A stretch of 37,567 nt of DNA from Verrucomicrobiota bacterium. GTDB lineage: Bacteria; Verrucomicrobiota; Verrucomicrobiia; Limisphaerales; SIBE01. Made by a program: the position numbers and the translations under genes. The notes below the pieces were generated by a model. It worked only from the letters and a program-made list of their open reading frames with translations. It ran no database searches and was not told where the DNA came from. The stretch lies in assembly GCA_016190065.1 (NCBI GenBank), contig JACPRI010000124.1, forward strand, positions 1 through 37,567. Reading direction: 5' to 3'. Position 1 is the stretch's first letter. Each line of letters opens with the position of its first letter. This document shows positions 10,428 to 19,278 of this stretch, piece by piece.

Positions 10428-11381
10428 CTATTTCTTGGCTTCTTCTTTCGCAGGCTCCTTGGCCGGCTCTTTTTCCGGAGGTTTGAGTTCGAATCCCCTG
10501 GAGATTTCCAGCTTGGGAAGACTCTTTTTCAGGTTGCCAACTCCGTTATCAGAAACTTTCGTTTGCCAGAGGTAAAGGTTCTTCAGATTCGCTAGGCCTT
10601 TGAGGTGATCAAGTCCGGAGTCGGTGATCGGAGTTCCGTAGAGATTGAGGTAAGTCAGGTTCTTCAAGTCCTTCAGTTGGGCGAGACCCGAATCCGTGAT
10701 TTCGGTTCTTTCCAAGTGAAGACGGGTCAGATTGGTCAGACCTTTGAGGTTCGCGAGGCCTGTGTCGGTGATTTTAGTCCCTCCAAGATTGAGATCGACA
10801 AGACCCAGGATGCTCTTGAGAGGAACCAGCGTCGAGTCCGTCACATTGGAACCCAAAAGGTGAAAGTTCGCTTCGCGCCAGCCAACATTCATGGCAATCG
10901 GCCTGGCGGAAACCCCAAGAGTCTCCAGTTGGGCGACGGCTTTCAATTCTTCTGCCGACGGCTTGTGCTCGGCCAATCCAGTTTCTTTTTTCTCCGATGC
11001 AGCCGTCTTGAACGTCGCGGCATCCGGCCAAATGGCACCTTGGTTAATCCAATCTCTGATCAAATCGACCTGAGCTTTTGGAAGCGGGTCACCCTCGTTG
11101 GGCATCCGGTCGTCGTCGCTTTGCGGCAAGGTCACCCGGCGATAAAGGTCGCTCTTCTCGGCATTGCCTGGGACAATGACTTGCGAGTCGGAGGCGCGCT
11201 TGAAGGTGGAATCTTTGGAATCAAGGCGAAGTTTGCCTTTCTGTTTCTCGGGTCCATGGCACTTCACACAGGTTTTCTCGAAGATCGGCTGAATGTCTTT
11301 GACGAAATCGACCTTCTCTTGTGCGCTCAGGACTCCGGAACTCAGGCAGATGCCGAAGGCAGTGATGAGTGAGTTTTTCAT
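10428..11381 (-). CDS. Planctomycete-type cytochrome c domain fused to leucine-rich repeats, exported
   Basis: Signal peptide MKNSLITAFGICLSSGVLSAQ; heme site CVKCH in DIQPIFEKTCVKCHGPEKQKGKLRLDS; LRRs LTNLTRLHLERTEITDSGL. ORF track opens at 11555; ATG at 11381 precedes the signal peptide. Confidence 0.85.
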   Translation of the reverse strand: MKNSLITAFGICLSSGVLSAQEKVDFVKDIQPIFEKTCVKCHGPEKQKGKLRLDSKDSTFKRASDSQVIVPGNAEKSDLYRRVTLPQSDDDRMPNEGDPLPKAQVDLIRDWINQGAIWPDAATFKTAASEKKETGLAEHKPSAEELKAVAQLETLGVSARPIAMNVGWREANFHLLGSNVTDSTLVPLKSILGLVDLNLGGTKITDTGLANLKGLTNLTRLHLERTEITDSGLAQLKDLKNLTYLNLYGTPITDSGLDHLKGLANLKNLYLWQTKVSDNGVGNLKKSLPKLEISRGFELKPPEKEPAKEPAKEEAKK

Positions 11382-11551
11382 AGTTTGCAAATCAAGTGGC
11401 CAGTTATAGATGTTCGTTTCTACCAAGGATTCTGGCGATCTGAGTTTCGATTTCATCGATATTTTTTCTGGCGGCTGAAAAGTCAAGGACATTTCGGAAA
11501 TTGCCCGGCCCGAATTGCCTGCTTCCCGCCGTCCTTGCAGCTTCTTGTCTT

Positions 11552-12709
11552 TCAATGCGCCGCAATCATGGCTCTGAATTCGTCGAACAACGGCGTCGAA
11601 TCATGCGGGCCAGGGGATGCTTCGGGATGATACTGGACGCAAAAAATCGGTTTGCCCTTGTGGCGCATGCCCTCAACGGTTTGGTCATTCAAATTGATCC
11701 GGTTTACACTGACCTCTCCGGGCATCGAGTCCGCGTCCACGGCAAAGCCGTGATTCTGGGAAGTAATCTCAACTTTTCCAGTTTCCAAATCTTTGACTGG
11801 CTGGTTCGCGCCGCGATGGCCGAATTTCAACTTGAAGGTCTTTCCACCGAACGCCAAACCCAGAATCTGGTGCCCCAGGCAAATCCCAAATATTGGAATC
11901 CCGGACCGAACCAAATCAGCAACCGCGCGAATGGCATAGGTAAGCGCCGCCGGATCGCCCGGACCATTTGAAAGAAAGACCCCCGCGGGCTTGTGCTTCA
12001 GCGCCTCTTCTGCGGGCGTCGTTGCTGGAAGCACTTGCACTCGAAAGCCGCGTTGTCGGAGCCGCCGCAAAATATTGTATTTGATCCCGAAGTCATAGGC
12101 CACGATCGGCACGTCCGCCGGCGGCAACGGATCACGCACGTTTCGGAAATCGGCGGGGCCAGCGCCCGAAGCCAGTTTGAAACTGGCGCTTTGCCGGTCC
12201 AGTTCGTCCCAGGCGAACGGCTTGGAGTGTGTGACCTCGCGAACGTAGTCCACTCCCACCAATCCCGGCCAGTGTTTCGCTTTCGCCACCGCTTCGTCGT
12301 CCGCGATTTCCTCCGTGGAAATGAAACCGTTCATCGCGCCGCGAACGCGCAGTTTCTTAGTCAAGGCGCGCGTGTCGATCCCTTCAATCGCCGGAATGGA
12401 ATTCTTCTCCAAGTATTCTGCAAGTGTGAAATCCGCGCGCCAGTTGCTCACGACGGGCGAGAGTTCTCGAATGACAAATCCGGCCGCGTGCGGGCGCCAT
12501 GACTCGACATCCTGCGCGTTCACCCCGTAATTGCCGATCTGTGGATATGTCATGGTCACGATCTGCCCTTTGTAGGATGGGTCCGTAAGGATTTCCTGGT
12601 AGCCGGTCATGGAAGTGTTGAAACAAACTTCCCCGCACGCCGACCCGCGCGCCCCAAAAGCGCGCCCGTGAAAAACCGAGCCGTCTTCCAGTGCCAGAAT
12701 AGCCTTCAT
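11552..12709 (-). CDS. carA: Carbamoyl-phosphate synthase small subunit
   Basis: [42 protein letters not shown]-terminus; glutaminase [13 protein letters not shown]-terminal [15 protein letters not shown]. Confidence 0.97.
   Translation of the reverse strand: MKAILALEDGSVFHGRAFGARGSACGEVCFNTSMTGYQEILTDPSYKGQIVTMTYPQIGNYGVNAQDVESWRPHAAGFVIRELSPVVSNWRADFTLAEYLEKNSIPAIEGIDTRALTKKLRVRGAMNGFISTEEIADDEAVAKAKHWPGLVGVDYVREVTHSKPFAWDELDRQSASFKLASGAGPADFRNVRDPLPPADVPIVAYDFGIKYNILRRLRQRGFRVQVLPATTPAEEALKHKPAGVFLSNGPGDPAALTYAIRAVADLVRSGIPIFGICLGHQILGLAFGGKTFKLKFGHRGANQPVKDLETGKVEITSQNHGFAVDADSMPGEVSVNRINLNDQTVEGMRHKGKPIFCVQYHPEASPGPHDSTPLFDEFRAMIAAH
12171..12187. repeat. Palindrome GCCAGTTT-G-AAACTGGC inside carA
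   Basis: Perfect 8-bp arms around one base. Confidence 0.55.
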
Positions 12710-12726
12710 ATCGATTCAGTTGCCCA

Positions 12727-14154
12727 TCAGTGGGCCGCGCTCGCGTGCTCCGGAGCGGGGACAGCCTGTGCCGGCAGGAAAAAGTCCGGGTCGCGCCAAA
12801 CGATTTGGCCGGAAACGATCGTCGCCATCGCCTTCCCTTTCAGTTTCCATCCGTAAAACGGGCTATTGAACGATTTGCTGGCGGAGCACGTCCGGTCGAA
12901 CACCCACTCCTTCTCCGGATCGAAAACGGTCACATCCGCATCCGCCCCGACGCTCAACGTGCCTTTCGATAGCCGGAGCAGGCGCGCCGGCGCGGTGGTG
13001 AATTTGGAGATGAGTTCTGAGAGCCCAAGCTTTCGATGGTGATACAACTGCATCAGGCAAAGCGCCAATTCCGTTTCCAGTCCAGTAATCCCAAACGGGG
13101 CGTAATCAAACTCGACGTCCTTTTCAAAATCGCAATGCGGCGCGTGATCGCTGCAAAGAATCTCCAAAGTGCCATCGACGACACCTTGCAAGACAGCCTC
13201 ACGATCGTTGGCGGACCTGAGCGGCGGATTCATTTTGAAATTGGTGTCGTACGGAGGCCAATAAGGCTCCTTGGCATCGGTCATCACCAGCTTGCGAAAG
13301 CTTTTGCCGTCGGTATTCCAAAACACTTCACTGCCGGCAACGGACGCGTCCGTCAGTGTAAAATGGTGCGGACAAGCTTCACCGGAGATCGGCACGCCGC
13401 GTTCCCTGGCTTCGCGAAGCAACCGAACGCTCCCCGCCGAACTGATGTGCTGACAATGCACGTGAGACCCGGTCAATTCCGCGAGCAAAATATTGCGCGC
13501 GACAATGGTCTCCTCTCCGATCGCGGGCCAGCCCTTTAGGCCGAGCACGGAACTCCAGTACCCCTCATGCACGACTCCGTCGCTCACCAAAGTCGAGTCC
13601 TGGCAGTGATCCAGCACCGGCAGATCAAACATTCGGACGTATTCCAGCGCGCGCCGCATCAATTCGTTGCTTTGAACGCAGTGTCCGTCATCGGTGATCG
13701 CGACCACGCCGGCCTGCTTGAGCGACCCGATTGGCGCCAACTCCTCTCCTGCCAGATCATGAGTGATGGCTCCAGTCACGAAAACATTGACCAGGCCTTC
13801 CCGATCGGCCTTTTCTCGGATGAAGGCGACGGTGCCGGCATTTTCTACCGGTGGTGACGTATTGGGCATGCAGACCACCGAAGTGAACCCGCCCTGGGCG
13901 GCCGCGCGTGTCCCCGTGCCAATTGTTTCTTTGGCCGACTGCCCCGGCTCCCGCAAATGCACGTGCGAGTCGATCAGCCCCGGACACACGACAAGTCCGG
14001 ACACATCCCATCGTTCCGACTCCGCAATGGCCTGTCCCCCCACGTCGTCACCAAGCGCCCGGATTCTTCCGTCAACGATCAAGACATCCGCGATCTTATC
14101 CAAGCCATTGGCGGGATCGATGACGCGGCCATTGGCAAGAAGCAGCGACTTCAT
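12727..14154 (-). CDS. pyrC: Dihydroorotase
   Basis: PGLIDSHVHLREPGQSAKETIGTGTRAAAQGGFTSVVCMPNT; SDHAPH; 17-nt gap to carA. Confidence 0.95.
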   Translation of the reverse strand: MKSLLLANGRVIDPANGLDKIADVLIVDGRIRALGDDVGGQAIAESERWDVSGLVVCPGLIDSHVHLREPGQSAKETIGTGTRAAAQGGFTSVVCMPNTSPPVENAGTVAFIREKADREGLVNVFVTGAITHDLAGEELAPIGSLKQAGVVAITDDGHCVQSNELMRRALEYVRMFDLPVLDHCQDSTLVSDGVVHEGYWSSVLGLKGWPAIGEETIVARNILLAELTGSHVHCQHISSAGSVRLLREARERGVPISGEACPHHFTLTDASVAGSEVFWNTDGKSFRKLVMTDAKEPYWPPYDTNFKMNPPLRSANDREAVLQGVVDGTLEILCSDHAPHCDFEKDVEFDYAPFGITGLETELALCLMQLYHHRKLGLSELISKFTTAPARLLRLSKGTLSVGADADVTVFDPEKEWVFDRTCSASKSFNSPFYGWKLKGKAMATIVSGQIVWRDPDFFLPAQAVPAPEHASAAH

Positions 14155-14182
14155 TTGTGGAGACGGATATTACGGGGGCGGA

Positions 14183-14210
14183 TTGACAAGGCAAGTGTTG
14201 TCGTTACTAT
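14183..14210 (+). promoter_or_regulatory. Sigma-70-like promoter for tRNA-Gly
   Basis: TTGACA (14183-14188), 16-nt spacer, TACTAT (14205-14210), about 10 nt upstream of the tRNA 5' end. Confidence 0.72.
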
Positions 14211-14220
14211 TGGGCCTGCT

Positions 14221-14294
<74 letters not shown>

Positions 14295-14376
14295 ACCTCA
14301 AAATCGGGAACGCGGTCTCGCACGGACCACAATCATACTGAGGTTACGAAGGACACACCAACAGGGGGCGCGCTCG

Positions 14377-14829
14377 TCACGGTCTGATTCTTAAACCTTC
14401 CGCTCTGGCCAATTTGCGCTGCCGGTCGTCAAAACTCAGAAACTCCCGCGCGCCCAGATGCAATGCCGTCGCCACGTGCAACACGTCGAAAGCCCGATGG
14501 CCTGCGGCTTGGGTGTATGCGTTCGACAGTCGCTCTGCGATTGGATGCACGTCCGGCCATTGCGTCGGGACGATCACCAGCGCGCCGGCTGCAAGATTGG
14601 CTTCCAAATCGGCCAAAGCTTGCACGCCTTCTTTGTCGGGAATGCCCTTCCTGGGATTCTGCCCGTGCAACCAGACTTGAAATCGGACTGACTGGCGGAA
14701 TTCGTAGAGAAGCAACCCGGAGACATGAACCGGTTCGGTCATTTCGGCGTAGTATTTCTGCGCTGCCGGAGAATTGTCCTGCGGGCGATAGAGAGCGAAG
14801 AGGAAAGAAGTATCGGGGAAGGCGTTCAT
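14377..14829 (-). CDS. PIN-domain (VapC-like) toxin
   Basis: N-terminal FPDTSFLFALY acidic motif and C-terminal HRAFDVLHVATALHLGAREFLSFDDRQRKLARAEGL. Confidence 0.87.
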   Translation of the reverse strand: MNAFPDTSFLFALYRPQDNSPAAQKYYAEMTEPVHVSGLLLYEFRQSVRFQVWLHGQNPRKGIPDKEGVQALADLEANLAAGALVIVPTQWPDVHPIAERLSNAYTQAAGHRAFDVLHVATALHLGAREFLSFDDRQRKLARAEGLRIRP

Positions 14830-15083
14830 CCTTCCTCACCTTCCAATTCCGCCGCGCGCATCTCCGCGACTTCTGCCGCGGAAAACACGCGGCTGCCCCA
14901 GGTCTTGCGGAGTTGCTTCGCGAAATCGACCTTGACCAGTTGGCGCGATTTCTCCGGCGTGGCCGGCACCAAACGGGCGAAGGGTTTTCCGGCTTTGGTG
15001 ATCTCCACGGACTCGCCTTCCGCAATCCACGCGGCCACGCGAGGGAAATGGTTCCTCAAATCTCTGACGGTTGCTGCTTTCAT
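14826..15083 (-). CDS. Phd/YefM- or VapB-like antitoxin
   Basis: MKAATVRDLRNHFPRVAAWIAEGESVEITKAGKPFARLVPA; 4-nt overlap with the PIN toxin ORF. Confidence 0.85.
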   Translation of the reverse strand: MKAATVRDLRNHFPRVAAWIAEGESVEITKAGKPFARLVPATPEKSRQLVKVDFAKQLRKTWGSRVFSAAEVAEMRAAELEGEEG

Positions 15084-15234
15084 CGTGAGACCACAATGTC
15101 TCACACGGTCACGGTTGTCAACGCAGTCAAGGAATGTTCAAAACCCAATGCTTCAGCCGCTCGTAATTTCCACCAGTTTGTCCAAGGAAAAAGATTCCTT
15201 CTCCGTGGAGAATCGGCACTGCCTTTGCTCATAA

Positions 15235-15510
15235 ATGCTGCCGATAAGTGTGAAGACTATTCTCCAAGACGGGATGTCAGGGCTTTACTTCAGCGCCCTC
15301 GGACGTTGGGTCAATGATCCCAATGCCGCGTTCGGCTTCAAGAGTTGCGGACGCGCCGTCGATTTTTGTCTCCGGCACGGCCTTTGGGGGACGCGCGTGA
15401 TTTTGATGTTGGAGCCGAACTCGCAGGCGATCGTGATGACCCTCGAGCAGCCGGTGCGTAGCGTTGCCGAGGCCCGATTTTCGAACCCGGCCAGGCTCGA
15501 GGAATTTTGA
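15235..15510 (+). CDS. Small hypothetical protein
   Basis: Short ORF with protein-like composition (FSALGRWVNDPNAAFGFKSCGRAVDFCLRHGLWGTRVILMLE); no family assigned. Confidence 0.45.
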   Translation: MLPISVKTILQDGMSGLYFSALGRWVNDPNAAFGFKSCGRAVDFCLRHGLWGTRVILMLEPNSQAIVMTLEQPVRSVAEARFSNPARLEEF

Positions 15511-15598
15511 AAACGCGGGTGAAGTAGTGCGCGTGTGGACGCGTCCTCACGCTCGGTTAAGGAGTTGAAAACCCTTCCTTCCAGCCGCGTGATCTGGT

Positions 15599-16096
15599 CT
15601 ATAATTCTCTGATCTGGTCCCAGAGGGGTTCCAGGTCGGTGTCGTTCAAAGCCAGATTGCGGATTTCCTCCGCATCGCAAAGCTCGACGGCGACTTGAAG
15701 CCATTCCCAAGCCTCCTTCAGATTGCCCAACTGACACGCGTAGCAAGCTAGATTGTAGGGGACGGCGAACAGAAGCGGCAGTTTCAGCGAAGCCATCACC
15801 GTCTCGCCGGACGGCCTTGGCCGACGCAACGTAACGTTGAAGCCGCGCGTTCGGTGGACTTGGCTCAGCACGCTGCTCAGGTCCAATTCGGAAATGATGT
15901 CGGCGATAACCTGAGTTCCTTTTTCACCTTTGATTTCGCTATACAGTTTCCAGCGCGCTTTGATGACCTCGGGGTGTCCGGTAAATTCGGGGGAAATCTT
16001 CCGCAATTCCTTGAAGGCCTCCGTCTGGTTGCCCAGTTCGAGCCATCCCTGCGCGGCAAGCAAAAAATGTCGGTCCGGCGGCTGAATCGGTTTCAT
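15599..16096 (-). CDS. Small TPR-containing protein
   Basis: HFLLAAQGWLELGNQTEAFKELRKI and VPYNLACYACQLGNLKEAWEWLQVAVEL; likely start is MKPIQPPD, downstream of the track start. Confidence 0.68.
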   Translation of the reverse strand: MKPIQPPDRHFLLAAQGWLELGNQTEAFKELRKISPEFTGHPEVIKARWKLYSEIKGEKGTQVIADIISELDLSSVLSQVHRTRGFNVTLRRPRPSGETVMASLKLPLLFAVPYNLACYACQLGNLKEAWEWLQVAVELCDAEEIRNLALNDTDLEPLWDQIREL

Positions 16097-16124
16097 ACTG
16101 AAAGTGGGAGAACTCCGCCGAGAC

Positions 16125-16952
16125 TCACCGATTCGGCTCCAAAAGCCGAATGGCCGTCTGAGGATTCGTGTTGGCCTGGGTGGACTTGGCCGAACCCGCC
16201 TCTCCCAGGATTCGAAATCGCGCCAGTTCCGTGAGTTTTTTGGCCCAGTCAATGTCATTCATGCGGCTGTTCGCTGCCGAAAGGTTCTGGTTCAGAACCG
16301 AGAGTTGCTCGTTCGACAGGCTTAATCGTTGGAGGTTTGTGGTGACCTTGGACTGCATCTCCACAAGATTCTCCAGAGCCTGCCGAATGTTGGTCACCGC
16401 CGCGCTGGCGCCCGTCTGCGTCGTCACCTCCGTCACGCTGCAGTCATAGGCAACGGCCATACTCTGATCCGGCCGCGGGGCCGTCCAGTCGATCGCGTTC
16501 AAAGGGACACGCGTGCCTTCGGTTTCGTCGCCCACATTCAGCGTGACGCCGTTGAAAAGGCCGACGCCATTGAATTTCTTCGTTCCGATGTCGCTGACAA
16601 AGTTTTGGAGTTGTGTGAACTCGACGGTAAATCCGGCGCGGTCCGCGTCGCTTTTCGTGGTGTCCAGGCAGAGCGCGCTCAACTCGCTCATGCGATCTAA
16701 TGCGTTTTGAACCACGCCCAAAAACGCGGCCTGAGTTTGGCTGAAGGAAACGGCTTCCTCGACATCGCTTCGGCTCGAAGTGGCCGTCTCGCGATACCGG
16801 GTCTGAGACATTTCGACCACGAGCGCGTCGGCCTCGCTCGATGATTCGTTCTCGCCGGATTTGCGTTTTTGTTGTTTGAAACCGTACGCGGCGGACCGGG
16901 GGTCTGGCGGCAGACGGGATCCTGCCACCGAGGCCGTGATTTTATCACTCAT
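16125..16952 (-). CDS. Divergent flagellin-family protein
   Basis: SFSQTQAAFLGVVQNALDRMSELS, KKFNGVGLFNG and C-terminal AANSRMNDIDWAKKLTELARFRILGEAGSAKSTQANTNPQTAIRLL match flagellin D1/D0 patterns; N-terminal D0 poorly conserved. Confidence 0.75.
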   Translation of the reverse strand: MSDKITASVAGSRLPPDPRSAAYGFKQQKRKSGENESSSEADALVVEMSQTRYRETATSSRSDVEEAVSFSQTQAAFLGVVQNALDRMSELSALCLDTTKSDADRAGFTVEFTQLQNFVSDIGTKKFNGVGLFNGVTLNVGDETEGTRVPLNAIDWTAPRPDQSMAVAYDCSVTEVTTQTGASAAVTNIRQALENLVEMQSKVTTNLQRLSLSNEQLSVLNQNLSAANSRMNDIDWAKKLTELARFRILGEAGSAKSTQANTNPQTAIRLLEPNR

Positions 16953-17113
16953 CGGAAACCTCAATTATTTGTTTTTTGGGCCTTGAGCAAGGCTGACACA
17001 GCGGAGGCAGTTCAAGGCGACTCCTCCCGCCCCGCAGCAACTGACAACGCGATCCGAACGCCAGCGATTGGCTCGCGCCGGCAAAAAGCCGAAGTCGCTA
17101 TTGCCGGGCGGAA

Positions 17114-17452
17114 TTAGGCCGCTTCCGGAAACTCCGACGGCCTTCGGCTCAGCCCCGACTCGATGATGTTCGCGTTCGCAGGGGCCGAGTATTCGCGCGC
17201 CTTCCTCTCGACCGCTTTTGAGATAACCAAATTCAAGCTGCGCGCCAGCAGTGATTCGAGCCGTTCTTCCAGCCGAAACCGGGGAGTCAATGAATCTGAC
17301 CGCGCGCTGGTCGCGCTCATCTGCTCGGGGCTCACGTCCAGCATGACGATCTTTTCTGCCAGCGGACTGAATTCCGGATCTTCTACGCCGGAATCCTTCT
17401 CGCGATCCACCGCCAGGGCCGTAGCGCCTGCGCCATTCACTTTAATGACCAT
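17114..17452 (-). CDS. Hypothetical protein upstream of the flagellin-like gene
   Basis: ORF with ATG at 17452 (MVIKVNGAGATALAVDREKDS...), same strand as flagellin. Confidence 0.4.
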   Translation of the reverse strand: MVIKVNGAGATALAVDREKDSGVEDPEFSPLAEKIVMLDVSPEQMSATSARSDSLTPRFRLEERLESLLARSLNLVISKAVERKAREYSAPANANIIESGLSRRPSEFPEAA

Positions 17453-17668
17453 AAGACAAATCCATTTGTCTCTTCTGATGTTGACGGCATCCATGCCGCC
17501 AGAAACGTCGTCCGACTGCTTCCATCAACCTCGACGATGCATCAGCACCGCCGCTTATCCAGAAGAGTCGGCAGATTTCACGACAACTTTAGCCGCTTCC
17601 CAGGATTCGAAGCGCCTGTCCTCCAATTAGGTGTTGCGCCGAGGGTTTCCACACCTATACTCCACGCT

Positions 17669-17881
17669 GTGCGATTGAATTCGAGACTCTTGCGCTTGGT
17701 GGGGATAGTGTCGTTGCTGGTCCTTTTCGGGGCCGGATGCGGGGGGCTGAGCGCATCCCACAGCGTTTCTCCAGCCACGTTCTTTTTGCCCGGGCTGGGA
17801 GCGGTCTCCCCGAACGCCCCTCAGCAGAAGCCGCTTTCCGTGTTGCCAGAATCCCCTCCGCTGATCGCTCAAAAGAATTAG
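17669..17881 (+). CDS. Small putative lipoprotein
   Basis: GTG start; RLLRLVGIVSLLVLFGAGC lipobox-like signal followed by GGLSASHSVSPATFFLPGLG; directly upstream of the HpnH-like gene. Confidence 0.6.
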   Translation: MRLNSRLLRLVGIVSLLVLFGAGCGGLSASHSVSPATFFLPGLGAVSPNAPQQKPLSVLPESPPLIAQKN

Positions 17882-17884
17882 TTT

Positions 17885-19246
17885 ATGCGATTCCCTCTCG
17901 CCCTGACGGCCAAGATCGCGGGGCACATCATCAAACACAAGGCCCGGCGCACGCCCAAATTCGCGCTCGTCCTGCAACTCGAACCGCTGCACACCTGCAA
18001 TCTCACCTGCACTGGCTGTGGCCGCATCCGGGAATATTCCACGAACCTCAAGGACATGATCCCGTTGGAGAAATGCCTGGCCGCCGCTAGCGATTGCGAT
18101 GCACCGATGGTATCCATCTGTGGCGGCGAGCCGTTGATCTACCCGAAAATTGAAGAGTTGGTGGCTGGCCTGCGCGCGCAAGGCCGCATCATTTACATCT
18201 GCACCAACGGCGTGTTCATGCGGAAGAAAATGCGCGAGTACATGGCCGCCCACTGGTCGCGGGAAATGGACCACAAACTTCAAAGGCTCGTCCAGGAGGA
18301 GTTGGTCTCGACAAAGGAAGCCGAGCAAATCCGTAATGCCGGCGAAACAGCGCCCGCCAAGGCAACGATCCAACCCAGCCAGTGGATTTACTGGAACGTC
18401 CACATCGACGGCCTCGAATACACTCACGACCTGATCGTCGAACGCGAGGGCGTATTCCGGGAGTGCGTTGCCGCGATCCAGATGGCGAAGATTCTCGGCT
18501 ACCAGGTCGCCACTAACACCACGGTCTATAAGGAGACCGATGTTCAGGAATTGGAAGAGATGTTCAAATTCCTGTCGGGTTTGGGCTGCGATGGGCACAC
18601 GATTTCTCCGGGCTACGATTACGACGCCGCGAAGAAGGACATGGCCAAACGCCTGGGCAAGGATCCGAAAGATTTCTTCCTCACGCGAGATCTGACGCGG
18701 CAGAAGTTCAAAGATATCCAGCGCTGGGGCGAACGCTTCACCATCTTCGGCACACCGGTCTATCAGGAATTCCTGGCGGGCAAACGCGAACTGACTTGCA
18801 CGGCGTGGGCAATTCCCACTTACAACGTCCGCGGTTGGAAAGCGCCCTGTTACCTCATGACCGACGGCCATTACCCAAGCTACCGGGAAATGCTCGAGAA
18901 AGTGGCTTGGGATAAGTACGGCGTCGTCAACGGCGTGGCGCGGGACCCGCGTTGTGAAAACTGCATGGTCCATTGCGGCTACGATCCGAGCGGCGCTCTG
19001 GGCACGAACTACCAGCGCGGGGACAACTGGAAGAATTTCAGATACAATTTCTGGCCCAAGCCACAGCCTTGCGCCGATGGCCACAAAGTTGACGCATTCA
19101 ACGGCGTCTCTGTGGGCAAAGGACACTTGGCCGAAGCGAAGGCGGCCCTTCGGAATGACGCCGCAGCGAACAGCGGCGAAGGCGGTTGCAGCACTGGTCA
19201 CTCCCCCCCAACCAAGCCGCTCACCGCGAAAATTGCGCCGAACTAA
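17885..19246 (+). CDS. hpnH: HpnH-like radical SAM protein (adenosyl-hopene transferase family)
   Basis: MRFPLALTAKIAGHIIKHK..FALVLQLEPLHTCNLTCTGCGRI (CxxxCxxC), SICGGEPLIYP, C-terminal RCENCMVHCGYDPSGAL. Confidence 0.8.
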   Translation: MRFPLALTAKIAGHIIKHKARRTPKFALVLQLEPLHTCNLTCTGCGRIREYSTNLKDMIPLEKCLAAASDCDAPMVSICGGEPLIYPKIEELVAGLRAQGRIIYICTNGVFMRKKMREYMAAHWSREMDHKLQRLVQEELVSTKEAEQIRNAGETAPAKATIQPSQWIYWNVHIDGLEYTHDLIVEREGVFRECVAAIQMAKILGYQVATNTTVYKETDVQELEEMFKFLSGLGCDGHTISPGYDYDAAKKDMAKRLGKDPKDFFLTRDLTRQKFKDIQRWGERFTIFGTPVYQEFLAGKRELTCTAWAIPTYNVRGWKAPCYLMTDGHYPSYREMLEKVAWDKYGVVNGVARDPRCENCMVHCGYDPSGALGTNYQRGDNWKNFRYNFWPKPQPCADGHKVDAFNGVSVGKGHLAEAKAALRNDAAANSGEGGCSTGHSPPTKPLTAKIAPN

Positions 19247-19278
19247 ACACGGCCTCGTGGCCGCGCCGCGACGATCTT

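Noticed and set aside
14463-15317. 284-aa plus-strand ORF
   Set aside because: Antisense to the PIN toxin and antitoxin; Arg-rich noise
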